Source: a virus. Taken from it: a stretch of 36,627 nucleotides of DNA. Of this stretch, positions 17,301 to 24,526 are shown piece by piece. Position numbers and translations under genes: made by a program. The stretch is taken from the IMG/VR virus record IMGVR_UViG_3300021438_000043, positions 1-36,627 of that record; one strand, written 5' to 3'. Under the pieces are notes generated by a model. That model did no database searches and was not told the DNA's origin. It saw only the letters and a list, made by a program, of their open reading frames with translations. The first letter of the stretch is position 1, and each line of letters begins with the position of its first letter.

Positions 17301-18134
17301 GGAACTAATAGCGGATACGTATATAGATTAAAATCAGATGGTAGTAATACATGGGGTGGTACATATTTCTCTACTAAAGTTACTAGCCTGATTATAGATT
17401 CTTTGGGTAATATATGCGCTGGAAACTATGGTATAGGAAGTTCCTTTCATGCTATAAATCCATTAAGTAGTTATGTTATAGCATACTACCCTGTTCCTAA
17501 GGTTAATTGCCTAGCTTTGCAGTCTGATGGTAAGATTCTGATAGGCCACTCAAATGGAATTTTAAGATTAAATACAGATTATTCTTTAGATGATACTTTT
17601 GGAACTGATTTTGGGGGCTATTCTATTTCATCAATATTAGTTCTTTCTGATGATACATTTTGGATTGGTTCTAACAACGCTACTATAGATACATTGTATT
17701 ATTTTGATAAAGATGGGCAATCTCCAATTATTAGTAATATATTTTCTGTTTCTATAAATTGTTTAGCTAAACAACTAGATGGTAAAATATTAGCAGGAAC
17801 GCCTCAAGGTGCATATAGATTTAATTCGGATGGCAGTGATGACAGTTCGTTTACTCAATACTACACAGAGTGTGTAAATAGTATATGCATTGATTTTACG
17901 AATAAAATAATTAGCGCACAAAATGGCGATGCACTTATTTTAAATTTGGATGGATCGTACAACTCGTCAATATCAGGTTCAGACCCATTTAATGTTGTAA
18001 AAATGCAATCCGACGGTAAGTTGTTATTTGGCGAATCACCATCAATTATAAGGCATAATGCAGATTACTCAGTTGATAGTTCTTTTTCAAGTTCAATAAA
18101 TTCAACAGTAACAGCGATAGCATTAATTAATTAA
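14343..18134 (+). CDS. Large tail tip protein with C-terminal delta-60-type repeats
   Basis: The 1263-aa protein follows the tape measure gene by a one-base overlap and is the largest in the genome. Residues 1 to about 980 are beta-rich tail-tip sequence. The last 280 residues hold repeated units such as QSDGKILIG, QLDGKILAG and QSDGKLLFG, each followed by R(L/F)N-x-D-G/Y-S-x-D-x-x-F. This is the delta-60/beta-propeller repeat pattern of secreted Bacteroidota proteins. The propeller probably projects from the tail tip and may bind a surface polysaccharide or protein. The join suggests acquisition of a host-derived binding module. Confidence 0.75.
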   Translation: MDKEYRFYLISMRVPAGIELDHAPAGWDNIGKTYNRSEYYDSVMRSYTLSLRFPVASGYGGDFIKEELDLYGVYSDIKIIIRKKNHNTDDYYTWFEGKLDVSAESGVNQIIDVSGDYITCGCVEDSVLYKFSSRDEIEVDLFNNKSLDNVTINATSTEPVTFTRIDLYMGNSATMQTVDSEKIEISKQENEVNEKKIRIKEGVGSNDVLNEEWYSENDIGKNFDYTYKYNGSKTIWECELPLGTVSANSLISGEKFTISSYASGSKTKLHFNSPHGIEDNDILFISVSDITSPYYGYFIPKVLDKWNLIINAIYVSENTENWELEYNSKISQVVAECKKFYCEYNFYDILGGTATLRYELMLRMYDDDGESNFSQVWSKEYLLLQGQNEHSETITDAHTFIITQLGDLTRRVSQKLSLRARIVLYNKTGSFRFASHNMEFIVGADDTMKAGLLTLVHEETLLSPNVVTISKKEDENDFKLSKDSESIYENTNNTDSTVTLQINPISSLTNTKILPTSPLFDEHDDAYINFETGLKIYHLDAKDKEIAVHEISQEVQSNFSNGEEITIPYDSQTLNLELTVKPTEKINAQYFLRVPLTIYGKEYIQFINANCTSVILKESQRYVVVCNVISKGVDDEEIDCISQYSLINSTLARICSENNLLGTSSFSKLLYFIKGDRIRGFQNQHVVSFRNLFRSLSSIYCYGLGFNYSTNKFYLAPKSEFYKKELLFEFGEVSNFKESINAKAYFPQINTGYPKSSFERFNGTNEYNCSMSFSSPTQIKSTVDISSSFSASSVEAEFLRRYNITRYGKTDTRHDQTTYVFECEDIDGDKKIKQNGSGTTGFDGIEKFYNISISPRENLKRWLNYLLTTLHLYPSTKFFKFLSKDKQNIVQNSSLFGTGVKDIDDITTELVGKEEIFVPKFYDFDYIFTKEIQDAIELDPHRYYKFYIYGVAKYGEIEVVQTKENNDTAHYKLKAISIEESQDIILGTNSGYVYRLKSDGSNTWGGTYFSTKVTSLIIDSLGNICAGNYGIGSSFHAINPLSSYVIAYYPVPKVNCLALQSDGKILIGHSNGILRLNTDYSLDDTFGTDFGGYSISSILVLSDDTFWIGSNNATIDTLYYFDKDGQSPIISNIFSVSINCLAKQLDGKILAGTPQGAYRFNSDGSDDSSFTQYYTECVNSICIDFTNKIISAQNGDALILNLDGSYNSSISGSDPFNVVKMQSDGKLLFGESPSIIRHNADYSVDSSFSSSINSTVTAIALIN

Positions 18135-18141
18135 TTTTATG

Positions 18142-18171
18142 CTAAAATATTTAGTAATTTATATAAATTTG
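18142..18171 (+). promoter_or_regulatory. Promoter and palindrome before distal tail genes
   Basis: TAAATTTG at 18164-18171 fits the -7 pattern and lies 14 bases before the next start codon. Upstream, CTAAA-ATA-TTTAG (18142-18154) is a palindrome resembling the one before the portal gene (GCTAAAAATATTAGC). The pair might be sites for one late regulator. Confidence 0.4.
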
Positions 18172-18184
18172 TAAAAAACAAAAT

Positions 18185-18949
18185 ATGTTTTTCCCGTTAA
18201 CAAATCCGATACGATTCACAAAAAACTCGACACTGGCGAGTAGTTCGGTTTTTCCTTCAATAGACAATCAATTACAACGAGTTGAATATTACGGAGATAA
18301 TAAAAAATTAAGTTATTATAAAGAGTTTTTTGCAGGAAAAACTTTAATTTTTCAATATAATAATTCAGCTTCCGTGACTGTTACACCTTATAAAGATGGC
18401 GCAGCGCAAACAACTATCTCGGCGACTGAAATAACACCGTCTGGGTGGGTGTCAGGTAAAGTATTTAAACATTCTATTACATTAACGAAAGGCGTTTGGT
18501 ACTTCATAACAGACAACGGATATACGAGTGATACTATTTTCGTAACTGACAAAATAAAAAACATAGTCGAAATAAGCTATTTCAATTCATATAACGATTT
18601 TGATACTGTGTTTTATTCAGGAACGACAAAGGTTTTTAACCCGGTGAATTACTTTTCAGGTTCATTTGTTGAGGGTATCCCATTTGTCGAATACGGCGCA
18701 TATAAAAGCGATGAAAATATAGAGCAAAAAATGAGAGCTACTTCAGTTAGAGAGTATGCTGTTAATTTATTTGCTGTACACAAAACGCTTATTGCAAGTG
18801 TAATTGACATGTTTAATTGCGACAATATCACTATTAACGGGGTTGAATGCAGTAACGCAGTACCAACAATAGAAAATATCGAAGGTGTTGACTGCGTGAA
18901 TATTTCAGCTAAATTAAGTCAGAAAACCAATAACCATCGGACAAGATGA
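18185..18949 (+). CDS. Minor tail protein, 254 aa
   Basis: The product starts MFFPLTNPIRFTKNSTLASS and is a beta-rich protein of the kind found just after the tail tip gene in Bacteroidota siphoviruses. It contains a small jelly-roll-like region (KDGAAQTTISATEITPSGW) and a C-terminal cysteine-containing segment. It has its own probable promoter and overlaps the following gene by four bases (ATGA). The exact role in the baseplate is not known. Confidence 0.55.
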   Translation: MFFPLTNPIRFTKNSTLASSSVFPSIDNQLQRVEYYGDNKKLSYYKEFFAGKTLIFQYNNSASVTVTPYKDGAAQTTISATEITPSGWVSGKVFKHSITLTKGVWYFITDNGYTSDTIFVTDKIKNIVEISYFNSYNDFDTVFYSGTTKVFNPVNYFSGSFVEGIPFVEYGAYKSDENIEQKMRATSVREYAVNLFAVHKTLIASVIDMFNCDNITINGVECSNAVPTIENIEGVDCVNISAKLSQKTNNHRTR

Positions 18950-19293
18950 ACCAAATAATAATAATACAAGGGGAATCATATACAAAATCATTTGCTCGGT
19001 CAATTGATAGTCGTTCTTTTGACATATCTTCACAATATGAATCTATTAAGTTTTTTATAGTTGATAAAAAAAATGTTGTTTATAAGTTTGCATGGCCTTT
19101 AACAACTGGTTTTTTGGAATTAAAAATAAATAGCACTTTTTTTGGTTTCTTAGACTATAAATTAACTAGCGAGCAAACAAAAGCAATGCAACTAATTGAT
19201 TACACTGCCGAGTATATCTATACAGATAAATCGGGCGAAGTAAAAAGATTTGTTGATAAAGATATATTTCACGTTTATAAATTTATAGAGTGA
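18946..19293 (+). CDS. Baseplate-type protein, 115 aa
   Basis: The sequence opens with MNQIIIIQGESYTKSFAR, close to the pattern 'ITQGDTYxxxF' of the N-terminal domain of baseplate upper proteins and fibre attachment proteins. It continues as a short Ig-like beta sandwich with a central KINSTFFGFLDYKLTSEQ. It would anchor the following fibre protein to the baseplate. The gene is coupled at both ends by overlapping start and stop codons. Confidence 0.55.
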   Translation: MNQIIIIQGESYTKSFARSIDSRSFDISSQYESIKFFIVDKKNVVYKFAWPLTTGFLELKINSTFFGFLDYKLTSEQTKAMQLIDYTAEYIYTDKSGEVKRFVDKDIFHVYKFIE

Positions 19294-20720
19294 TGGACAA
19301 AATAATTTATAGAGACCAAGATAGGTTAGATTTAGGTAAAATACCAAGCATTCCAGAAAATATTGTTATTGACGCGAATTACGTGCATACAGATAATAAC
19401 TACACGATGTCCGAAAAGCAAAAATTATCTAATTTGAATGAATTTGATAAAGGTGCATTTACTACATCGGAAGCTTTAATTTTAGCTTATCCATCTGGTC
19501 AATTAGGATGGAAAGCTATTGTCGGAGAAACTGATACATTATGGGTTTGGGATGTAGAAACATCACAATGGGTAGATAGTGGAGCAAAAGTGATTTTTCC
19601 TACAAAAACGAGTGATTTGATAAATGATTCGGAATTTATTTCTATTTCTTTAATAAGACGAAATATAAATTTTACTGGTACAATATTACTCGATATTTTA
19701 GCAACAACATACAATAGAATACAAATAACGACAAATACTACACCAACAACGCCAAGTCAAAGCAGAGTAGATATGAGTTGTGCAGGAATTGAAGCGGTAG
19801 GGGATGGTTCGCACGATTTGTTGTTGACTAATTATGTTAATGATGGAAATTTAGAGTATGATAAAACAAATGGCATAGTTAATAATATTCTTTTTGCTGC
19901 AAAAGGTTCTAAAAACTATTTTCGAATAATTGAACAGTATTCTATGGTATTATCAACTCCTTCCAATTTCACAGCAACCGCAAATGGACAAACACAAATT
20001 GATTTAGCATTTACAAGAAATTCAACTTTCGGGAATTTACAAATTGAGATTAGCGACAATGGAACTATCGGGTGGTCAATACTTGGCACAGTCGCAAGCG
20101 GAGTTACAACTTATATTCATACTGGACTTACAGCTAATACAACAAAATATTATCGTATTAAAGAGTTAGGTGATAATGGTACAACATATTACGATAGTAG
20201 TTATGTATCTGCAAATGCTACTACGTCTAATGCTCAATTAGTTTATTCTAATATATTCAATATGAATGTAACCGGTGGGCAATTTTATAGCACACTTAAT
20301 AGTGCCAGTTTAAATAATAAAATATGTAGTAACGAAGCGTTTTCTGGTGATTTTGAAATCAGAGGTATATTGTACAGGAATGGTGGAAATGGTCATTCTC
20401 TATTTTTTGGAATAGGGTTGACAAGTGATTTCCCAACATATGTTAATCAGGATTCTCAATATGGTAGCTTCTTATATTCAGTTTATACATATGATTTGAG
20501 CGTATTTAATGGACCAACAACGATACAATCTGGTACAGGGGCTGCTCAAATTGGAGATATTATTAAAATAAAACGAGTAAGTGGAGTAGTTACATTTTCG
20601 TACATAAGGAGCGGGGCTGAAATAATATTGAAATCTGTATCAGGAATAAATAGTACAGTATACTTTAAATGTACAGTTGAGGATTATTTAGTCGGAATGT
20701 CAAGCGTAATAAAATACTAA
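19293..20720 (+). CDS. Tail fibre-like protein with fibronectin type III domain
   Basis: I chose ATG 19293, which overlaps the previous stop codon (TGATG). Residues 1-120 form an attachment region (MSEKQKLSNLNEFDKGAF, WVWDVETSQWVDSG), a pattern seen in phage fibre N-terminal parts. Around residues 225-310 (TPSNFTATANGQTQIDLAFT to YYDSSYVSANATT) is a fibronectin type III domain. The remaining C-terminal 160 residues look like a lectin-like or adhesin beta sandwich (FSGDFEIRGILYRNG). It probably takes part in receptor binding. Confidence 0.7.
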   Translation: MDKIIYRDQDRLDLGKIPSIPENIVIDANYVHTDNNYTMSEKQKLSNLNEFDKGAFTTSEALILAYPSGQLGWKAIVGETDTLWVWDVETSQWVDSGAKVIFPTKTSDLINDSEFISISLIRRNINFTGTILLDILATTYNRIQITTNTTPTTPSQSRVDMSCAGIEAVGDGSHDLLLTNYVNDGNLEYDKTNGIVNNILFAAKGSKNYFRIIEQYSMVLSTPSNFTATANGQTQIDLAFTRNSTFGNLQIEISDNGTIGWSILGTVASGVTTYIHTGLTANTTKYYRIKELGDNGTTYYDSSYVSANATTSNAQLVYSNIFNMNVTGGQFYSTLNSASLNNKICSNEAFSGDFEIRGILYRNGGNGHSLFFGIGLTSDFPTYVNQDSQYGSFLYSVYTYDLSVFNGPTTIQSGTGAAQIGDIIKIKRVSGVVTFSYIRSGAEIILKSVSGINSTVYFKCTVEDYLVGMSSVIKY

Positions 20721-21385
20721 TGATAATTAATTTTATAAAAAATAGAGGGTTATCTTTAAATAATTGCAATATAGTTTGTGATGGAAATTCATTAACTAGT
20801 GGTGTAGGCGGCACATCATATCCTTCGCAGTTAGCGTTATTATCACCATTTAATACCCTGCAAAAAACAATTAGTAATGTTGGTATTTCTGGTAGACAGA
20901 CATCTCAATTAATTAGTGAAGCGCCAACAAAAGTAGATACTTTATATAATTCAAATTCACAATTTAATTGTGTGCTGTTTTATGAGATACATAATGATAT
21001 TTATTTTAATGGAAATGCAAGGGCGGCTGTTGATCGTGCGTGGGTTTACTGTGATGCCAGAAGATTTGCGAAATGGAAATTGGGCATATTTACTTGCGCT
21101 GACGCTTCACTAATTAACTCAAATCCATCAGTTGATGAAACTATATTTCGTGGAAAGTTAAATGAAGCAAATGGTTATATAAAATCAGAATGGAAAAATC
21201 ATGCTAATTTTATAATTGATATATCAAGTAATGCTCATTTATCGATAAATCAAACAGCAGATGTTAATTTATTTAATTGTCACAATCCTGCATACTATTC
21301 AGATAAAGAGCATCATACAACGTACGGATATGCTATTATTGCAAATTATGTAAAGAATGCAATTTTAGAATATACAAAAAAATAA
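20720..21385 (+). CDS. SGNH/GDSL-type hydrolase
   Basis: The SGNH blocks are visible: VCDGNSLTSG near residues 19-28 with the nucleophile serine about S24, a glycine block near NVGISG, EIHNDI near 89-94 with the asparagine about N92, and DKEHHTTYGYA near 195-205 with the catalytic aspartate and histidine. Such enzymes remove acyl groups from polysaccharides. Coming directly after the fibre gene with a one-base overlap, it is likely a tail-borne depolymerase or deacetylase acting on the host surface glycan. The block III glycine is replaced by histidine, which is a variation from the usual GxND. Confidence 0.75.
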   Translation: MIINFIKNRGLSLNNCNIVCDGNSLTSGVGGTSYPSQLALLSPFNTLQKTISNVGISGRQTSQLISEAPTKVDTLYNSNSQFNCVLFYEIHNDIYFNGNARAAVDRAWVYCDARRFAKWKLGIFTCADASLINSNPSVDETIFRGKLNEANGYIKSEWKNHANFIIDISSNAHLSINQTADVNLFNCHNPAYYSDKEHHTTYGYAIIANYVKNAILEYTKK

Positions 21386-21400
21386 AATACATAGTATTTT
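21384..21400 (+). terminator. Short hairpin after the tail genes
   Basis: AAAATAC (21384-21390) and GTATTTT (21394-21400) form a perfect 7-bp stem with a three-base loop at the end of the hydrolase gene. The T-rich 3' arm makes it a weak terminator candidate. Confidence 0.4.
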
Positions 21401-21459
21401 CGATTAAATAAATGCAAAACTATTATAGATGAAGAAAAATTCATTTAAAAATCATTATT

Positions 21460-21684
21460 ATGAAAGCAAAAGAAATTTACCTTTATTCATTCGCAGCTCT
21501 TTTCGTAATTGGGTATTTTGTTCAATCGTACCTTTTAAAAGGTGTTGAAGCGAATAGTTTTACAGTTGGAGTTATTGAAACCACTAAAATGGGCGTAATT
21601 CTTATTTTAGGGTATTTTTTTGGAAGCTCAAAAAGCAGTAGTGACAAAAACGAATTGTTGAAAAAAGACGATAAATCAAATTAG
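21460..21684 (+). CDS. Probable holin, 74 aa
   Basis: The protein has two hydrophobic segments (residues about 6-24, YLYSFAALFVIGYFVQSYL, and about 43-55, KMGVILILGYFFG) joined by a short loop, and a charged C-terminal tail (KSSSDKNELLKKDDKSN). This size and layout are those of small two-segment holins. It lies between the tail genes and the endolysin. It would form the hole that releases or activates the lytic enzyme. Confidence 0.7.
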   Translation: MKAKEIYLYSFAALFVIGYFVQSYLLKGVEANSFTVGVIETTKMGVILILGYFFGSSKSSSDKNELLKKDDKSN

Positions 21685-21724
21685 TGTTAATTCTATTTAT
21701 TTTAAAAACTCAAAAACTCAAAAA

Positions 21725-21967
21725 ATGATTTCATTTCAATGGCTAGCAGGATTACTACTGTGTGCATTTGGCTCAGTAGTAATTATCTTACTTAAAATGA
21801 TTCTAAATAAGTTAGAGTCATTAAATAAAACATTAGTTGAAAAAGGAGAAATAATTGCACGGCACGACAGCGAGATAATTGACCATGACAAAAGGATAGG
21901 TTCTTTAGAGAAAGAAATTTTTTCATTGTCAAAGGAGCATTATATGTATTGTAAAAATCACTCATAA
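21725..21967 (+). CDS. Membrane protein with coiled coil, lysis-associated, 80 aa
   Basis: One N-terminal membrane segment (about residues 4-27, FQWLAGLLLCAFGSVVIILL) is followed by a heptad-type helix (NKLESLNKTLVEKGEIIARH through GSLEKEIFSLSK) and a cysteine near the end. It resembles either an inner-membrane spanin-like component or the small accessory membrane proteins that sit beside holins. It is separated from the holin gene by 40 bases. The lysis role is inferred from neighbours. Confidence 0.6.
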   Translation: MISFQWLAGLLLCAFGSVVIILLKMILNKLESLNKTLVEKGEIIARHDSEIIDHDKRIGSLEKEIFSLSKEHYMYCKNHS

Positions 21968-21983
21968 TTTTACTTTTTAATGA

Positions 21984-22018
21984 AAATCTAAAATAACATA
22001 GTATCTTATTTTAGATTT
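21984..22018. terminator. Bidirectional terminator between convergent genes
   Basis: AAATCTAAAATAA (21984-21996) and TTATTTTAGATTT (22006-22018) form a perfect 13-bp stem with a nine-base loop. It sits exactly between the plus-strand membrane gene and the minus-strand endolysin, whose stop codon is inside the stem. Confidence 0.75.
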
Positions 22019-22416
22019 GATAAAATATTTTTGTAGTATTTAGAATTATGCTTTGATATGCTGCCGCAATTCCAAAAATTAGCGGCCTTTTTTATATTAA
22101 AATCAGGGTTGTGTATTCGTTGCACGGTTAAAAATATCTTAATTGACTTTTTAACGTAAAAGCAGTCTGAATGCTTTAATTTTTCTCCAGTAATATTGTT
22201 GTATTCTTTTACCATTATTGGAGTGATTTGTAAAATTCCCCAATCGTTTTTTGCTCCTTTAGAAAAACACATTACAATTTCACCATACTTTTTTAAATAT
22301 TTAAAATTACTCTCTGTTTTTATAAATGCAATAAGAATTAAGTATTCTTTATTGTCTTGACTTTTAACATTCGTTACTACTATAAAAAATAGTAGTAAAA
22401 TTATTAATAATCTCAT
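22006..22416 (-). CDS. Endolysin: lysozyme/lytic transglycosylase-like, with signal peptide
   Basis: This is the only clear minus-strand gene. The N-terminus is a signal peptide (hydrophobic LLIILLLFFIVVT, cut near VKSQ). Motifs of the SLT/goose-lysozyme type follow: FIKTESNF with the likely catalytic glutamate about E35, DWGILQITP near 58-66, and AANFWNCGS near 111-119 in place of the common AYNAG. The protein would cut peptidoglycan glycan strands. A signal peptide implies export by the host Sec system, so the holin may act as a timer rather than a route. At 136 residues it has little beyond the catalytic domain. Confidence 0.72.
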   Translation of the reverse strand: MRLLIILLLFFIVVTNVKSQDNKEYLILIAFIKTESNFKYLKKYGEIVMCFSKGAKNDWGILQITPIMVKEYNNITGEKLKHSDCFYVKKSIKIFLTVQRIHNPDFNIKKAANFWNCGSISKHNSKYYKNILSNLK

Positions 22417-22465
22417 ATTGTTAAGTGTTAGTTAATTGTAAAATTAATTAATTTTTCTTGCTTTA

Positions 22466-22491
22466 CAAATTAAAATTTTATAATTTTACAA
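22466..22491 (-). promoter_or_regulatory. Possible minus-strand promoter for the endolysin
   Basis: On the minus strand TTAATTTG (22473-22466) resembles the -7 element, with TTG (22491-22489) upstream. It lies about 50 bases before the endolysin start. The spacing between elements is shorter than usual, so the call is weak. Confidence 0.3.
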
Positions 22492-22531
22492 TCACTTCAT
22501 ATTTATAGGTTAGTTAGTAAGTTGTTATTTG

Positions 22532-22557
22532 GCCTCGGAGAAATCTGAGGCTTTTTT
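22532..22557 (+). terminator. Strong intrinsic terminator
   Basis: GCCTCGGA (22532-22539) and TCTGAGGC (22544-22551) pair over eight positions, one a G-T wobble, closing a GAAA tetraloop, followed by six T residues. It terminates plus-strand transcription before the early region. No plus-strand gene precedes it closely, so it ends late read-through antisense to the endolysin or a short RNA. Confidence 0.8.
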
Positions 22558-22562
22558 ATTTA

Positions 22563-22904
22563 AGTTTTTTATAAAAAACACGTGTAATTAATAAAAATAT
22601 TTGTACATTTGATGAAATTTAATTTATAAGTGGAAATTTAGACGACACAGAACAATACAGCTATACCAAAACTACGCAAACCGATAAAACACGCTTGGAG
22701 TATAAGCGGATGTTAAAGATGTTTTTTTCATTTCGCTACCGATTTGCGTAAAAAATGACGTTTTTTTGATGAAAAAAAGTTGCTAAAAATTAAAAAACCT
22801 ATGAAAACCTTATAAATACTACAAAAAATAAATACGATTTTTCTTGCGAATGTTTACGCAAATGCGTACTTTTAAATTATAGAAACAAACAAATAATAAA
22901 CGCC
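22563..22904 (+). promoter_or_regulatory. Intergenic control region with TACGCAAA sites
   Basis: This 340-base gap has no gene. TACATTTG at 22604-22611 is a -7-type element. TACGCAAA at 22673-22680 and its complement in ATTTGCGTA at 22742-22750 belong to a long imperfect inverted repeat (12 of 14 pairs) spanning 22673-22754. A third site, TACGCA-AA-TGCGTA at 22855-22868, is a palindrome directly before TACTTTTA, a possible -7 element of the operon starting at 22905. Three copies of one motif around a promoter suggest operators of an unseen regulator. The loop also holds GTATAAGCGGATGTTA (22700-22715), close to the core of the mini-sites at 24158 and 29518. Confidence 0.5.
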
Positions 22905-23135
22905 ATGAAAATCATAAGAACAATATACAACAAAAACCACCAAATGAATGAAGTAAAATATGAATACTTCAATGTTATTGAAAGCGAAGAAGATACTATT
23001 TTAGTTTCAAATGGTTTTGTATGTGCAATAAATGAAGGTAAAGTACCTACAAATGAAATGACATCAGAATTTCACCACGTATTTGTTAAAGATGCTGAAT
23101 ACGGTTATAAAGCAATAAATGTAAATTTTAAATAA
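22905..23135 (+). CDS. Hypothetical early protein, 76 aa
   Basis: This is the first gene after the control region. The product (MKIIRTIYNKNHQMNEVKYE onward) is a small beta-rich soluble protein without recognisable motif. Its stop overlaps the ATG of the next gene (TAATG), so the two are translated together. It may be an early host-takeover protein, judged only from position. Confidence 0.6.
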   Translation: MKIIRTIYNKNHQMNEVKYEYFNVIESEEDTILVSNGFVCAINEGKVPTNEMTSEFHHVFVKDAEYGYKAINVNFK

Positions 23136-23311
23136 TGAAACCAGAAGATTTGCTCGACAAAACAAAAGTTTATCAATTTATTAAAGCTACCGAAAGCCGA
23201 AATACTATTGATAAAATTTCGTTGCTAAAAGATAAAAAAAGCCTTAAAAAACTTTTAAAATCTATTAAAAAGTGGATGAATTGGCACGAGGCTCAAAATA
23301 GCGAGTGTTAG
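23135..23311 (+). CDS. Small hypothetical protein, 58 aa
   Basis: The gene is translationally coupled to the one before. The product is helical and lysine-rich (KKSLKKLLKSIKKWMNWHEA). Its stop codon lies inside GTGTTAGCAAAT (23305-23316), twelve bases that also occur as the right box of the array A site at 25652-25663. This could be a relic of a cassette boundary. I do not recognise the family. Confidence 0.55.
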   Translation: MKPEDLLDKTKVYQFIKATESRNTIDKISLLKDKKSLKKLLKSIKKWMNWHEAQNSEC

Positions 23312-23347
23312 CAAATGTATTTTATTAATAATTAAATAATTATAAAA

Positions 23348-23683
23348 ATGAAAAATCAAATTAAAAAAGTACAAGACCACTTTAAAAAAAAGTTGTTATC
23401 AAAGGATTTTGAAATAACAAGAGTTGAAGAATATACATTAGAACTACTTATTGATTCCGAGTATAAATTTATTATTTGGACGGGGAGTGTTGATATACCT
23501 ACATCGAGAAAGCCATATTCTGGTAAACTTAGCTTTATGGATATTGAAATGACAGATGAAGATGCAATAAAATTTAACGAACTATTATTGCCAGCTATCA
23601 ATAAATTCAGAAAAGAAACACTATTGGCTGAAAAAAAGAAAGAATTAGAACGACTACAAAATGAACTCGAAAACGTGTCTTAA
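23348..23683 (+). CDS. Hypothetical protein, 111 aa, possibly the first array A cargo
   Basis: The product has an alpha/beta N-terminal part (FEITRVEEYTLELLIDSEYK) and a C-terminal coiled coil (ETLLAEKKKELERLQNELEN). It ends nine bases before CAAC (23692-23695), the left box of the first stem-loop of array A. GTTAGCAAA at 23308-23316 upstream is nearly complementary to its TTTTTGCAAC end, as in the cassettes, but no stem-loop is seen before it. It may be an old cassette that has lost its stem-loop. Confidence 0.6.
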   Translation: MKNQIKKVQDHFKKKLLSKDFEITRVEEYTLELLIDSEYKFIIWTGSVDIPTSRKPYSGKLSFMDIEMTDEDAIKFNELLLPAINKFRKETLLAEKKKELERLQNELENVS

Positions 23684-23691
23684 TATTTTTG

Positions 23692-23817
23692 CAACGTTTG
23701 AAGCTATATTTCAGTGCGGGAATTCAAAGCTGCGTACTTATCCCCAGTTGAAAATTTGATTAGAAGTACACGGCATAACCAACGCACTGCAACCCGCATT
23801 GAATATAGCGTGTATTA
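23692..23817. repeat. attC-like stem-loop A1
   Basis: The left arm GCTATATTTCAGTGCGGG and right arm CCCGCATTGAATATAGC (from 23793) pair with one extra T and one G-T wobble. The boxes are CAAC and ATTA rather than TAAC and GTTA, so this oldest-position site looks degenerate. The right box ATTAGCGACT matches the end of its gene segment (TGTTGCTAAC, 24136-24145) at 7 of 10 positions. Confidence 0.75.
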
Positions 23818-23844
23818 GCGACTGGCGTTTTATACTTATATAAA

Positions 23845-24144
23845 ATGGCAATAGAAATTTTAAAATGGGAAGATAAGCAATGGCATGAAATTCCGAAACA
23901 AGACAATCCAGCATTTGATTATAAATACAACGATGCAAGATTGCAAGAAAGACTAGTGGGAAGGCATAACCGTTGTTTGATGATTTGTAAGGTTGAAGAT
24001 TATGAATCAAAAGCAGTAGGTAAAGATGGATATGTAGTTATTGAAGTGCCATCAGAACCAAAAGATGTCATTCGTAGAGGATTATTTTGGCATATTGAAC
24101 ACGCTGAAGTATTCGCAGAGGCGTTTTCTAACGCTTGTTGCTAA
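23845..24144 (+). CDS. Cassette protein, 99 aa, unknown function
   Basis: The gene lies between stem-loop A1 and mini-site A2. Its TAA stop is the TAA of the TAAC box. The product is a soluble mixed-charge protein with tryptophan-containing patches (ILKWEDKQWHE, RRGLFWHIEHAE) and two C-terminal cysteines. The ATG follows an A-rich stretch 27 bases after the right box. I do not recognise the family. Confidence 0.7.
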   Translation: MAIEILKWEDKQWHEIPKQDNPAFDYKYNDARLQERLVGRHNRCLMICKVEDYESKAVGKDGYVVIEVPSEPKDVIRRGLFWHIEHAEVFAEAFSNACC

Positions 24145-24178
24145 CACCAGCAATAATGTATGAGCGGATATTAGCAAC
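24137..24178. repeat. Mini recombination-like site A2
   Basis: GTTGCTAA (24137-24144) and TTAGCAAC (24171-24178) are perfect reverse complements with only 26 bases between. It is much shorter than the other sites. The inner ATAATGTATGAGCGGATATTAGC is shared (31 of 33 over a wider span) with a solo site at 29513-29545. It therefore seems to be a second class of site. Confidence 0.6.
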
Positions 24179-24518
24179 TGTTTATATTTCTCATTTAACA
24201 GAAAGTGACTGGGGGAAATCAATTCTAATAATGAGAAAAGATGGATTAGCATTTGCTCGTATTTATTGGTTTAATGATGACAATACGACTGTTTATTTGG
24301 ATTGGCTAAGTGTATACGAAACAATTAGAAACTGCGGTGTTGGTACTGATTTACAAGAAATTCGTGAGAAAATAGGTAAATCAATGGGTGCTAAATATTC
24401 TTGTTTATGGGTTAAAAAAGACACATGGATGCGTGAATGGTACGAAAAAAGAGGATACGAATATTGGAAAGAATATAAAAATGAAGAAAATGCTATTTGG
24501 ATGCAGAAAGCAATTTAA
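24156..24518 (+). CDS. GNAT-family N-acetyltransferase (cassette cargo)
   Basis: The product has the GNAT core: a strand with VYLDWLSVYETIRNCGVGTDL, whose RNCGVG corresponds to the acetyl-CoA-binding R/Q-x-x-G-x-G/A loop, then a helix (LQEIREKIGKSMGAK) and a C-terminal segment WYEKRGYEYW typical of motif B. It would transfer an acetyl group to an unknown amine. The best ATG (24156) lies inside mini-site A2, so the site supplies the start codon. An earlier TTG at 24135 is unlikely. Acetyltransferases are common integron cargo. Confidence 0.75.
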   Translation: MYERILATVYISHLTESDWGKSILIMRKDGLAFARIYWFNDDNTTVYLDWLSVYETIRNCGVGTDLQEIREKIGKSMGAKYSCLWVKKDTWMREWYEKRGYEYWKEYKNEENAIWMQKAI

Positions 24519-24526
24519 ATATGTGC

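Noticed and set aside
23692-23820. The stem-loops as ordinary Rho-independent terminators
   Set aside because: They lack T-runs after the stem, have loops up to 75 bases, and are bounded by TAAC/GTTA with complementarity across genes. Terminators would not need this.
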